DNA from: Artocarpus heterophyllus
Lineage: Eukaryota > Streptophyta > Magnoliopsida > Rosales > Moraceae
Assembly: GCA_025403435.1 (NCBI GenBank)
Contig: CM046350.1
Location: forward strand, 36,337,824 to 36,401,823
DNA: 64,000 nucleotides
Reading direction: 5' to 3'
The translations under genes were made by a program, and so were the position numbers. Positions 1 through 10,559 of this stretch are shown here, one piece after another (position 1 is the first letter of the stretch; every line of letters begins with the position of its first letter). Below the pieces are notes generated by a model. The model was not told the DNA's origin. It searched no databases and saw only the letters and a program-made list of their open reading frames with translations.

Positions 1-1484
1 ATGCACAAGTTATAGAACCCCTTCGGCCCTATTGCCCTTAGACCCGTATGGTCTTTTGGTCATTTTACCCTCCAAACAAGATTCACATTGAGGTATAGAT
101 TCCACCTTTAAGTGACTTAAAGGTCCATCCCTTACCAGCCTTTGAATCCTATTCAGGTTAATGTGACCAAGGCGCAAATGCCAAAGATAGGTCTTATTAG
201 AGTGAGAAGTTTTAAGTCTTTAGAGTTATTATCATTCATCTCAGCATTAAGCAATAAGTCCATCTTAGGTTTGATAAAATATAGATTATTTTGCATCCAT
301 TCTGAATAGATAAAAGATTTGTTCTTTCGAATCACCACTTTTTCATTAAAAGATACCATGTAGGAGTCTTTAAATAAACAAGATACAAAAATTAAATTCC
401 TTTTAAATTTAGGAACATAAAAACAATCTTGCAAAAATAAATTCCTATAGTTATCAAAGTAAAGATGGACATCTCCCACTGCTTCCGCTGAGACCAAGGA
501 TCCATCACCCATCTGAAGGTTGAAGTCTTCATGTAGCAGACTTCTCGTTTCTTTGATCCCCTGCAGAGAAACACAAACATGATTAGTTTCACCAGAATCT
601 ATGACCCAAACGTCACTGGATTCCTCAACTAAACAAGTTTCTAAATATAGAAGATCACACCTACCTCCTTTGGAAAGGAAGTCCTTGCAATGCTTCTTGA
701 TATGCCCGAACTTTCCACAAAAAAAGCACTTAAGCTTCTTTGGGTTCTTGTTCTTCTTTTTCTTGCTCTTGGTGTTCGCAGGAATAGAAGACTTCGCATT
801 CTTGGCCCGTTGCTTCTTTCCATTCCCAGAGTTAGAATTGGAACCAGAAGCAGCTACCATGTTGGCCTCACCACTCGCAGGAGACTCCCTGATTAGCAGT
901 TCAAACTCCTGTAACTGTTTCATCAGTTCTGTCAAGGTCATATCCCGTCTATTGCTTAAGTTAAAAGTAGCTCTAAATGGAATAAATTCCTTAGACAGAG
1001 TCTCAAAGACCATAGTCATCTGAGTTTTAGCATCGATGTCGGCTCCATTGGTTTGAGCCTCAGCGAGGTAACCCATGACCAACATCATGTGCTCCTTTAC
1101 AGATGTCCTCGGTCTCTGTCTACAGTTTAAGAGCTTTCGAAGCGCCCCTTGCCGCTTTGTTATGGCCTAGCCTCCAAACATGTCCTCAAGATTATCCAAG
1201 ATCTGCTTCGTAGTCTCATAATCTTGATGTTGAGCCTGTAGCACATTATTCATGCTGGACATAACATAGCAGTGGGCCTAATCATTAGCATCTTTCCAGC
1301 GGTCATACGCTTGGAATTGCTCATTAGACGAGTCTCCCATAGGCTCGGGAGGACAAGGAGTTGTCAGAACATATTTCAGTTTCTCAAAGGACAGGACGAT
1401 ATCCAGGTTCCGTTTTCAATCATTGTAATTCTCACCAGTTAACAGGTTTTTGTCAAGTATCGATGATAAAGCATTTTTAGACAT
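1..1484 (-). pseudogene. copia gag - protease - integrase N-terminus, broken
   Basis: The gag start codon is the ATG at 1484-1482, beginning MSKNALSSILDKN, usual for this copia group. Gag continues to a CCHC zinc knuckle (CFFCGKFGHIKKHC, about 700-740), which binds element RNA in the capsid. The aspartic protease follows as VIDSGETNH (about 590), where the usual form is DSG.T.H. The GAG-pre-integrase segment LWHLRLGHINLNRIQ and the CESCLEGKM Cys pair run to the window edge. Reading is stopped by a TGA where Trp is expected (near 1414), TAG codons near 1279 and 1168, and a TAA near 14, with a frameshift around 195-210. Longest uninterrupted piece: 153-1088. Confidence 0.82.
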
Positions 1485-1639
1485 ACAATAAAGAATCATA
1501 TACCAAACATAGGCACACATATCATAATAATTTAGTAAGATAACACAATCATGTAAAATCATACAAATGTGTTTATGTGTCAAAACCTTGAAAATATCAT
1601 AACCTTACAACGATAATTCCCAACTCAGAATTCAACTAG

Positions 1640-1945
1640 CTCCTAGGGGAGTCATGCCAAATTCAATTAGGAACACGGATCCCCTCCTGATTAATATATG
1701 CCATCTAGGACCCGTATGATCCAGCATATATTAATAATCGTTTCTTTGGCCATTAATTTTATTAACAGAGCTCCTAGGGGAGGTTAATAATAAAATTAAC
1801 GTGAGTGTATAACCATCGTTTCAATATTTTATCCATGATTTATAATCACCACCTAGGGGTGTACAATCATAAATCATGCTAAATACTTTATCCTCTCAGA
1901 GATCCAATCTGGTACATGATAGAAATCCCTTCCTAGGGGTCGGGA
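1640..1945. repeat. Five CTAGG units, at least three in hairpin loops
   Basis: CTCCTAGGGGAG occurs at 1640-1651 and 1771-1782, CACCTAGGGGTG at 1850-1861, TCCTAGGGGTC at 1931-1941, and a variant TCTAGGAC at about 1705-1712. Stem A is a perfect 12-bp pair (1690-1701 with 1724-1735). Stem B pairs 1753-1766 with 1783-1799 through 14 bp with a 3-nt bulge, leaving CCTAGG in its 16-nt loop. Stem C is a perfect 10-bp pair (1834-1843 with 1869-1878), again with CCTAGG between the arms. The first and last units have weaker or no flanking stems. Confidence 0.75.
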
Positions 1946-2433
1946 CCACCATGTTCTTCCTATGGACCAACGATGGAGGCCTTAGGTTCTTTCTTTGAAA
2001 ACCTTTTCCCACTCAATCTTTTGAAGTCAAGGTTTTATTTTAAAATTATGCATGAACAATTTTAATATGAGTGGCACTTCCTATTCTATATGACATGTTA
2101 TCAATATACATGGCAAATCATAGTATAATGCAGACAAGCAAAGCAATCAAGCAAAGCTACAAGCAAAATAATAATAACCGTAATATTATGGCTCCTCCCT
2201 AGAGAATAGAAAACTAAGATTACAAGAGAATGATCGAAACATATATCGATTCTTCATCCTTGAATCCTCAAGTTGTATCCTTCTTCACATAATTCCCATC
2301 TTCAAGTCTTCAATCTCATATGAATCAAATACTTCATATTTCCGGTCATCTCCAAATTTAATGGTTCTCAGAATCATCTCAAAAATAAAATTAAAACTGC
2401 ACCACAAAATTCACACCTTTTTTGAAAATTTTC

Positions 2434-2637
2434 CAGCTCTCGGTCGGCCGATCATTCTTCATCGGCCTGCCGATCCACAAAGTTCGGTATGCCAAACTGG
2501 AAGTTCGGCCTGTCGGTAGAGCTAGCCAAAGTCTGCCCCACTGACGGCCTGCCGGACCACACGTCCGGCCTGTAGATCTGTGACCATCGGCCTGCCGATC
2601 TGTGATGTCCGGCATGCCGACCGAGCAGAAATCCCAC
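2434..2637. repeat. GC-rich CGGCAGGCCG dyad array in copia leader
   Basis: About eight imperfect units, seen on the plus strand as GGCCTGCC/GGCATGCC flanked by TCGG or CCGA, lie in about 200 bp of otherwise AT-rich leader. The consensus on the element's sense strand is CGGC-AG-GCCG, an inverted repeat with a 2-nt centre. The same unit forms arrays in the LTRs of the gypsy elements at 24116-34065 and 54772-63846. One more copy sits at about 3667-3683 in this element's LTR. Confidence 0.8.
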
Positions 2638-3121
2638 ATTCTAGAAAATATAATTTTAATGCAATTCATCAATTTTATTTTTAACAATTCAAAAACATAA
2701 AATTAGAGACTCAGGAAATACCTGGGTGCGCCATCATCAATCTTTAAGATCCGACTTCTCGATCCGTCTTCTCCAAATAATTATTTAATTACAAAATTCT
2801 TACAAATTTAATATTAAATAACAATTCTTAGACGGAGATGATAGTCCACCATCTAATTACATGAAAAACCTAGATACACATTCTAACCTCTAAGGAACCG
2901 TAACCAGTATTAATTAATTAATAAATAATTAAACAACGATTTAATCAGTCATAATTAATTAATAAACATTCACCACATAATCCATGACAACATATAATAA
3001 TATAGAAACCTAGAGTGCCCACTCTCTATAAAATTTTAATTCAAGCATAGGGGAGATTAAGATCACAAAATTTATGCATATAACATGATCACAAACTTGT
3101 AAATTTATGCAAAAAACCTCA

Positions 3122-3133
3122 GCTCTGATACCA
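3122..3133 (-). other. Primer-binding site, tRNA-iMet type
   Basis: On the minus strand this reads TGGTATCAGAGC, the complement of the 3' end of plant initiator methionine tRNA. It lies 2 bp inside the 5' LTR, where minus-strand DNA synthesis would begin. Confidence 0.9.
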
Positions 3134-3135
3134 AT

Positions 3136-5174
3136 TGTTGGGAAAAAATAGGTGTGAGGTGCGCAGCAGAAATTTAAAAAATTTTAACATCAGAGTATTT
3201 TCCCAAAACACAAGTTTGATATACTATATGTATAAATTAAACAGATCTTACTAACCTCTGTGTGTCAAAGAACCTCCGCGACCCGTGAAGAGAAATAACG
3301 TTCCAGAAGAGCCTAAACCAACTGGTCTTCTTTGCTATTCTCTATCCACGACCGGAGTGAGTGTGGGCTCATACGTACAGCTCTTCCACCGGTGACTCTC
3401 CTTTCAACCAATCGAGAGAACCCAAAGCAAGTGTTCGTGATTTGTGAAAAAAAGCTCTCAGGGAGTTTTCAGATGCTCACCAGAAGAGTATCACTCTTAA
3501 TCTCTCAATTGATCTGAGTAAATCATGAGACTCACTCCCTTTATATAGTGATTGGTCATGGGGTCAGTCTTTATCAGATTAGGTCTCAAAAACTCGAAAT
3601 AGAATCAAATTCAGATCAATGTCTGATAAGATCTACGTGAAAACGCGTAATCTTATCGCTCGTTGATCGGCAGGCCGAACTGCCGCATAAAAATCTCCAC
3701 GAATCTTTTATTTTCCACCCGAGATTTTATAGGATAAAGTCTTAGTTTTGATTCAAATAACCCAATAGAAAAGTTATCTGATCAAAACAAACTTCATCAA
3801 GATAATCTCAAAGAAAATAAATCAATTCACAATTATTCTACAAGTTTATCTTGATTTAATTTATCCAATTAAATCAACCGATAATTAGACAAGAATTATC
3901 CGATCCCAATAATTCAACAAGTTTATCTTAAATTAATTTTATTACAAAATTAATTTGACCAATAAACAGACATGAATTATTTGATTCTTTCAAACTTTAA
4001 ACCAATCCGATAAATCCTACATAGTCACCAATTATTAAAAAAGCACGCCGTATCGTTACAGGATTTTGTGAGCTAGCAAATGGGACCAAAATGGACCTAT
4101 AAAGTTCAAGCTCATGATAATTATGAAACCCAATATCCCATATATACATTTTACAATTATCAACTCCAACGCTACTCCACTAAAAGCTTGAAGTTGCACT
4201 CTCGAATTTTATAGAATTACGAAGCCGGTAAAGCTAAGTCTCCATGACACATCAAAGTGTATCGTATCCCCATATGAAAATCCATAATCAGCTTAAGGAC
4301 AAGTTCTGTCTTACCTTCCTGATTATTTTATCTTACGTTCCATTATCTCACCATTAGAAAACTTACCATCCAAAGATAGTATACCATTCGGTTACACCTA
4401 TGTATCCAAATGGTTGAGCGCTCCAGTTTTCCAATTACAGGATAACGCATATAAAAGGATATCATTACTCCTAAAGAGGAGCTATGGATTCCATATCTAT
4501 GAATAACAAGTCTACGCTATCAAGAGTCATGCCTCTAACGTACCGGCATGCATACCACTATTGAGATGTGGAAGTCACCATTTGGTACATCAAAAGACAC
4601 AAGTAGAGACAATGGCCCAACTATTCATCTCAGGATTAAGATACGATACAAATGACTGTCTAAAGTGAATCGATTTACCGAGACAGAATTATTAATCCAA
4701 ATCAATTCACTTTATGTCCCGATCCAACACATTGTCACCTATGACAACGTGCTAATGTTTCTATTCACGGAGTCCAACTCCGATGGTCAAGACAAACCAT
4801 CTCCCTAAAGGGATATAGAAAACATAACAATCTTTATATGAATAAAGCGCCCAACTTTATTCCCTCGATTGCGGATCATATTTTTTAGACTGTCCATCTT
4901 CAGAATCGTGTCTTCTGCATTACCAGTCCATCATATGCCCAATTCTTAAGGTTTAGACCTATAGTCTCAGACTACTGTTTGCTTAACATACATTCAACAA
5001 ATATGAATGTAAAGAGGACGAGATTTGGTATATATGAATGAATAAATTCTTTATTGATAAAAATGTCTCTAAAAATGTATTACATTTTTACTCCTTAGGG
5101 CATACATATCTTACATTTTGAACGTGCTGAAGGCCGTGATCTCCACCTACCATCTGGCAATGAAATTCCCAACA
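3136..5174 (-). repeat. 5' LTR of the left copia element (2,039 bp)
   Basis: The left edge begins TGTTGGGAA and the right edge ends TTCCCAACA, a perfect 9-bp inverted pair with the canonical TG...CA ends. The left edge is set by the adjacent primer site. At about 2 kb it is long for a copia LTR. Scattered short frames in it do not resemble any protein. The partner LTR is outside the window. Confidence 0.85.
3537..3547 (-). promoter_or_regulatory. Candidate TATA box of the copia LTR
   Basis: On the minus strand the sequence is TATATAAAGGG, preceded a few bases upstream by CCAATCAC. It lies about 400 bp before the LTR's downstream end, a plausible position for the U3/R boundary. No transcription start can be read from sequence alone. 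Confidence 0.5.
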
Positions 5175-6330
5175 GAGAATGGGCTCAAAGTAATCCTACC
5201 ATGACAGAAGGATTCATGCGATTGCTATGCAAATGTCATCCAGGCAGCTTCGGCCTGACAATCAAGCATCTCAGTTGTATATAAGGTTGACGAGATACCC
5301 TTTCCTGTTGAAATGAAGCCAAAGATGCTGTTCAACTTGGATCCTTGACTTTTAGATAAAGAAGTGAGGGCCACGCCGGTGGAGGAGTTGGTGTCGTATA
5401 AGTTGGACCTCGAACATCCCGACCGTGAGGTTCAACTCGGTTCTCAGCTAAAGCCTAGACCCGAGCCAACCTAAAGAAATTCCTAACAAAATATGAAGAT
5501 ATATTTGCATGGTCCTAGAAGACATGCCCAGTATCGACCCTAACATTATCTATCATCATCTCAATGTTTGGCCTGTGCATAAGCCGGTCATCTAAAAGCG
5601 AAGAGCCTTCAATTCAGACAGGTATGTTGCCATCAAAGAGGAGGTCTAGAAACTCTTAAAAGCTAGATTTATTTAAGAGGTTACCTATCTAGAATTGTTG
5701 GCAAACGTAGTCCTCGTTAAGAAAGCTAATGGGAAGTGGTGAGTTTGCATCAACTACACAGACTTGAATAAGGCCTGCCCCAAGGATTGCATCCCACTTC
5801 CTCAAATCAACCAGCTCGTCAATGCAATAGCTAGACATGAGTTGTTAAGCTTTATGGATGCCTACTCTAGCTACAACTAGATCAGGATGGCCGAGGAAGA
5901 CCAAATCAAGACCGCTTTCACCACAGACCAAGGGGCTGTTCTGCTACGTGCTATGCCTTTTAGATTGAAGAACACTGTAGCAACCTACCGACGTGTGGTG
6001 AACAAGATGTTTGCTCAGTTGATCAGTAAGACCATGGAGATGATATTCTCATCAAATCCATCAGAGCATCAGACCACATTGTCGATCTCCAAGTAAGCTT
6101 CGACGTTCTGCGAGAGTATGGGATGAAACTCAACCAGGTGAAGTGCATGTTTAGGGTCGGCTTAGGCAAGTTTCTCAGCTTCATGGTAAACTAAAGAGGG
6201 ATCTAGGTCAACCCGACAAAAGCACAAGCTGTGATCGACATGTATTTGCCCCACACAGTCAAAAAAGTGTAGAAGCTGACTGACATGGTGGTAGCCCTAT
6301 CTAGATTTTTCTCCCAGCTGATCATTACTA
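5175..6330 (+). pseudogene. Tat/Ogre-type gypsy reverse transcriptase fragment
   Basis: The plus strand carries a decayed piece of gypsy pol. Readable segments are a protease-to-RT linker (HPDREVQLGSQL near 5420), the RT entry (DLNKACPKD near 5765) and FMDAYS near 5855, followed by IRMAEEDQIKTAFTTDQG (from 5887). This wording is typical of the Tat/Ogre lineage. The frame is cut by many TAG/TAA codons, including a TAG just before IRMAEED, and by shifts after about 6030. The YxDD catalytic box is not readable. The fragment abuts the copia LTR on the left and an oppositely oriented Tat element on the right. Confidence 0.7.
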
Positions 6331-6779
6331 CATGAATTCTAAATGGCCAAATCAATCGTATCTTAGGTTTAATTTAACACAAGTTCAAATAGCTGAGCTT
6401 GTCCTTTTTCTTGTCCTTTTTCTCTAGTCTTTTAGGCACAAATATATATAACTGAGATCACTGTGTCTCTTTAAGTTAAATATATTGCTTTTTAGCAAAG
6501 TGCAAGTATCTAAGACAAACATTTTTAGCTTTGGCTTAGGGTGGTATACTTTGTGCACCAAGTTGCCCCTTGTCCTTGGCTGAGAATTATGCTTTGGAAT
6601 TGGGCATAAAGTTATTAAAGTAAGTAAAAGATATTTCACTAAATAACTATTGATTTCTTAAATGGGAAAAAAACATAAGTGCTTTGCCTTTTAATGTCCT
6701 ATGTAACAATTGAAAACATAAAAACATAACTATTTTGGATAGAATGGCTTACTGATGATATGGCCTAAGATGAGCTACA

Positions 6780-7760
6780 TTCCATGGGTGGTCTATTGCC
6801 TGACCTGAAAGATATTTGTGATAATATGCCCTTGATCTAACAATTCCTCGAATGCGATCTAGTTCTTCCCATGTCAGTCCTGAAGGTTCAATATTCTTTT
6901 CCTTGGTATTTTGGGCTACTTATCTAAGGACTAAGTCACCTATTGAGAAGCTTCTTTCCTTGAACTTTTTGTTATAGTACATGCTGCTCATTGTTGATAT
7001 GCCATTTGACTAATCTGTGCTTCCAAACATTTCTCCTTTAATAGTTCCAACTCCTTATTCATCAGTTCTTAGTTTATGACATCATTACAACCAACAACTT
7101 GGCTACTTGGACTTGTAATCTTAACTAGTAATACAAATTCCACTCCATATGCCATCGAGAATGGAGTTTCTCTAGTAGACATCCTAGAGGTTGTCCAATG
7201 TGCCTATAGTACTTTCGACAACTCCTCGACCCATGCACCTTTTAGTTGATCAAGCTTGTTCTTTAGCGTATACTTCGGGACCTTATTCACTGCTTCGACT
7301 TGACCATAGCTCTGAGGATAGATTGGAGTTAAGAAGCTTTTGTTGATCCCTAGACGGTCATAGAACTCCCTCATTTTCACATTTCCAAATTGCTTGGCAT
7401 TGAAAGATAACGAATAATTAGGAATGCCAAATCTGTAAACAATGTTGTTCCAAATGAAGCTTGTACACTTTGCCTTGGTGATTATAGTCAACAATTCCAC
7501 TTCTACCCACTTTGTGTAATAGTCCACAGCTATAATGGCATATCTGTATCCTTTGGGTGCAATGTGTAGTGGTCCGATAATATCAATGCCCCATTTAATA
7601 AAGGGCCAAGTGCTAATCACCGAGTTAAGAGGCTCAGCAAGCAATCTGGAAATTATAGCATACCTTTGGCCTTTTTCACACTTTTGCACATAATCTATTG
7701 CCTCCTTTTTCAACATAGGCTAGTAGAATCCTTGACGTAAGACCTTATACACTAGTAACT
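6780..7760 (-). pseudogene. Tat-type integrase fragment
   Basis: The open stretch 7204-7716 begins at the end of the zinc-binding segment (YVQKCEKGQR). It continues with the catalytic core: WGIDIIGPL (first Asp), an IPNYSLSFNAKQF region where the second Asp is expected but Ser/Asn stand in its place, and YPQSYGQVEAVNK (Glu). Downstream, to about 6780, the C-terminal part can be followed through FSMAYGVE and a region rich in Glu and Leu, with many stops. The integrase would insert element DNA into chromosomes; this copy cannot be functional. Confidence 0.78.
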
Positions 7761-7769
7761 ACCCCCGGT

Positions 7770-8960
7770 ATGATTCCTGCAGACTCTCTTATGGATTTTT
7801 TTCAAGACATTATGGACCTCCTTTTTATCCAAGCATTTGAGCAATGGTGTTGAATTTTCGCAACGGCAGGGAACATTATTAAGTATTAGGTACCAAGTAG
7901 CTCTATACTTTAGACTCCTTGCCTTATCTTGGTCATCGAGGGCAATCTATTTTTCAAGAAGTTATAAATTGGTGTAATCCAACTTTCTGGTGTAATAATG
8001 GAAAATGCATAGTCCAGCTCTTATTTTTGAATCGTTGGTTGTTCTAGTAGCTTGAGTGGTATAACTTTTAGTAGCTCTGAGTCTTTAGTCATGGCAAGTG
8101 TTGCCAATGCATCAGCATTGCTATTATCTGCCCATTCTGATGAACTCATGGTGTTTGAACATTCTTTAGTTCATCCTTTATCTTACTAAGGTAAGCAGCC
8201 ATTCATTCTCCCCTAGCCTCGTAATCTCTATTAATTTAGTTTACCATGACTTATGAATCATTGTAAACTAAGCTTACTCCCTTATTTTACCAAGTCTTAG
8301 CCTTGCAAAAATGTCATCATACTCAGGTTGATTGTTGGATACCTTAAACTTGAACCTGATGGTCGAAGTGATTCTATACTCCTTAGAGCTTACTAATATA
8401 ATTCCTGCTCCAACACCATGTTCATTAGATGACCCATCTACATATAATCTCCACTTAGGAAGTTCTGGTTTCACCTTCATCTCTTCAATGTTTGGTTAGG
8501 CTATGAATTTTACTACAAAGTCTGCTAATGTCTAGGATTTTATTGCTTTCCTTCGAATGTAGTTGATGTCAAACCCACTTAGCTCTACTACCCATTTTAA
8601 TAACCACCTTGATATGTTTGGCTTTTGGAGTGCTTGTCCTAAGGGATAGTTAGTTAGGATATTGATTGTATGTTCCTTGGAAGTAATGTCACAACTTCCT
8701 AACAGTTACTATCAGGACAAGTTTAGGTTTCTCCATGTTGGTATACCTTGTTTTGATGTTGAAAAGGTGCTTGCTGGTGTAGTAAATAGGTAATTGGACT
8801 TAGTTTTCTTCCTTGATGATTACCAAACTTACTGCATGTTTTGAAACAACAAGATAAACATGGGGCTTTTTTTGGGTAATGCCTTGGAGAGGATAGGTGC
8901 TTAACCGAAATGGATTTTAAGCTATTGAAATGCATCCTCACATTTAGAAGTCTACTCAAA
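7770..8960 (-). pseudogene. Tat-type RNase H domains, decayed
   Basis: The clearest part is 8274-8480, LYVDGSSNEHGVGAGIIL, the start of the additional archaeal-like RNase H that Tat/Ogre elements carry between the RT-linked RNase H and integrase. Further right, 8500-8960 shows the RT-linked RNase H (HVYLVVSKHAVSLVI, where Asp is expected at the first catalytic position but Val-Ser is seen). Stops are frequent and no complete active site can be read. Confidence 0.6.
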
Positions 8961-9780
8961 AGGCTTTACCCTCTAAGAATATTGAAGAAAGGAAAAAAAA
9001 AAGTAATGCACTTATTTATTGAATAAGGAATAAAGTGATTTAGTGCGGTCACACATCTAGTAAGTTTCTACATAGCTTTTGGCTTCTTTCGAGGATTCCA
9101 TATCAATGATAGCTCTGATTTTCTTGGGGTTTGCCTCTATACTGCACTGATTCATCATAAAACTGAGAAATTTTCCCAAAGCTACTTTGAAAGAACACTT
9201 TTAAAGTTTGAGCTTCATGTTACACTTTCTGAGAGTCTCGAATGCTTCCCTGAGGTCAGCAATATGTCTATAAGCATTTTGACTTTTTACCTATATGTCA
9301 TCCATGTAGACATCCTTGTTTCTTCCATTTTGGTTTTGAAACATCTTATTCATCCGTCTCTAATATATGGCTTCCGCATTTTTAAGACCAAAAGGCATCT
9401 TCATATAGCAGTACAAACCTCAGTTAGTAATGAATGTTGCATGCTCTTTGTCGGGACCATACATGGGAATCTAATTATACCTAGAGTATGCATCCATAAA
9501 ACTTATAAGCTCATGACTCACCATTACATCTATTAACTGATCTATCCTTGGTAGAGGGAAGTTGTCTTTAGGGTATGCCTTATTCAAGTCTGTGAAATCT
9601 ACATAGGTATGCCACTTACCATTTGGCTTTCTTATAAGGACTTGATTTGCTACCCAAGTCGGGTAATGGGCTTCTATGACGCCTCTATTCTTGATTAACT
9701 TATCAATTTCTTCACGCAAGGCTTGATACCTTTTTTCGTTCAGCGGCCTTATTTTTTTCCTTTTTGGCAAGCACACATGG
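8960..9780 (-). pseudogene. Tat-type reverse transcriptase, decayed
   Basis: The open piece 9471-9776 reads from the RT N-terminus (KKIRPLNEKRYQALREEIDKL) through DLNKAYPKDNFPLPRIDQL to FMDAYSRYN. The catalytic box appears as YMDDI near 9295 but is followed at once by TAG where Leu is expected. The palm/thumb continuation (CSFKVALGKFLSFM) is readable to about 9140. It is related to, but clearly diverged from, the plus-strand RT fragment at 5175-6330. Confidence 0.75.
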
Positions 9781-10129
9781 TCTATGTTAAGTCAGTGGCA
9801 AATCATTTATGGTGAGATACCCTTCGTGTCATCATGTGTTTAGGAAAAGACACCAAGATTACTCTTTAGTAATGCTATAACATCTACATGGTGTTTAGCA
9901 CTGCACTCGGTCCCTATCTTCAATATCTTTCTCAAGTCATCATCATCAACCATTACTTCTTCCAGGTCCTCCACTATTTTTGCTGCTATGATTTTATCAT
10001 CCATTCTTGGATCCAGGTCTATCTTGTTTGATGAAGGTGCATGATCGACGCCATCATTCTATCCTTGACGTATTCGTAGTCTTAAATTGAGTTAGAATAT
10101 GTAGTCTAAGCCTTGTACTGGTCATCTCT

Positions 10130-10530
10130 GATCTTTCCTACCCCATTTTCAATTGGAAAATTTACCACTTATTAGTATACAGAGAAGACGGCCTCGAGGG
10201 CTTGTAATGTTGGTCTACCTATCATAGTGTTATATTGAGCCCCACCCTTAACAACTATAAAGTTCGATATTATGGTCGAAGAATTTGGTCAAGTAGTGAC
10301 AGTAATGGGAAAAGTGATTACACCTTTTAGAACGACTCTATCTCCTATAAAACTATACAACGGTTGTGAGTAGGGCATCAAGTGAGTCTTAGGAATCTAT
10401 ATTTGGTCCAATGCACTTGTATAGAGAATGTCCACTGAGCTTCCATTATTGATAAAGACCCTATAAACTTTGCGTTTGCCAATCATGGCTAACACTACCA
10501 ATGCATCATTATGAGAAAAGTGGACTTTTT
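10130..10530 (-). pseudogene. Tat-type aspartic protease region
   Basis: Minus-strand reading gives FINNGSSVDILY near 10430-10460, where the family has a D-x-G-S-S-x-D-I-L-Y active-site loop; here Asn replaces the first Asp. The conserved GGAQYNTMIGRPTL segment follows near 10200-10240. Stops interrupt both. The protease would process gag-pol in an intact element. Confidence 0.65.
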
Positions 10531-10559
10531 GGATATCTTCTTCACAAAAAATGATTTCG

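Larger units (their letters stand above)
1485..3121 (-). other. copia 5' leader (untranslated) with hairpins and dyad repeats
   Basis: This stretch between primer site and gag start has no convincing coding frame; the minus frame 2391-2687 is an accident of the GC-rich repeats. It holds two structures annotated separately: hairpins with CTAGG-bearing loops (1640-1945) and a GC-rich array of CGGCAGGCCG-like dyads (2434-2637). The rest is AT-rich. A leader this long is unusual for copia elements and probably carries packaging or translation-control structure; that role is inference. Confidence 0.7.
1..5174 (-). mobile_element. Ty1/copia LTR retrotransposon, 5' half (runs off the left edge)
   Basis: Read on the minus strand this is the 5' half of a copia element. 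From right to left it holds a 5' LTR (3136-5174), a two-base spacer, a tRNA-iMet primer site, a leader of about 1.6 kb, gag, protease and the start of integrase. Reverse transcriptase, RNase H and the 3' LTR lie outside the window, so the target-site duplication cannot be tested; the bases outside the LTR start with GAGAA. Order PR-INT before RT is inferred from the copia-type gag, DSG protease and GAG-pre-integrase segment. The copy is dead in cis, with several stops and at least one frameshift. Confidence 0.85.
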
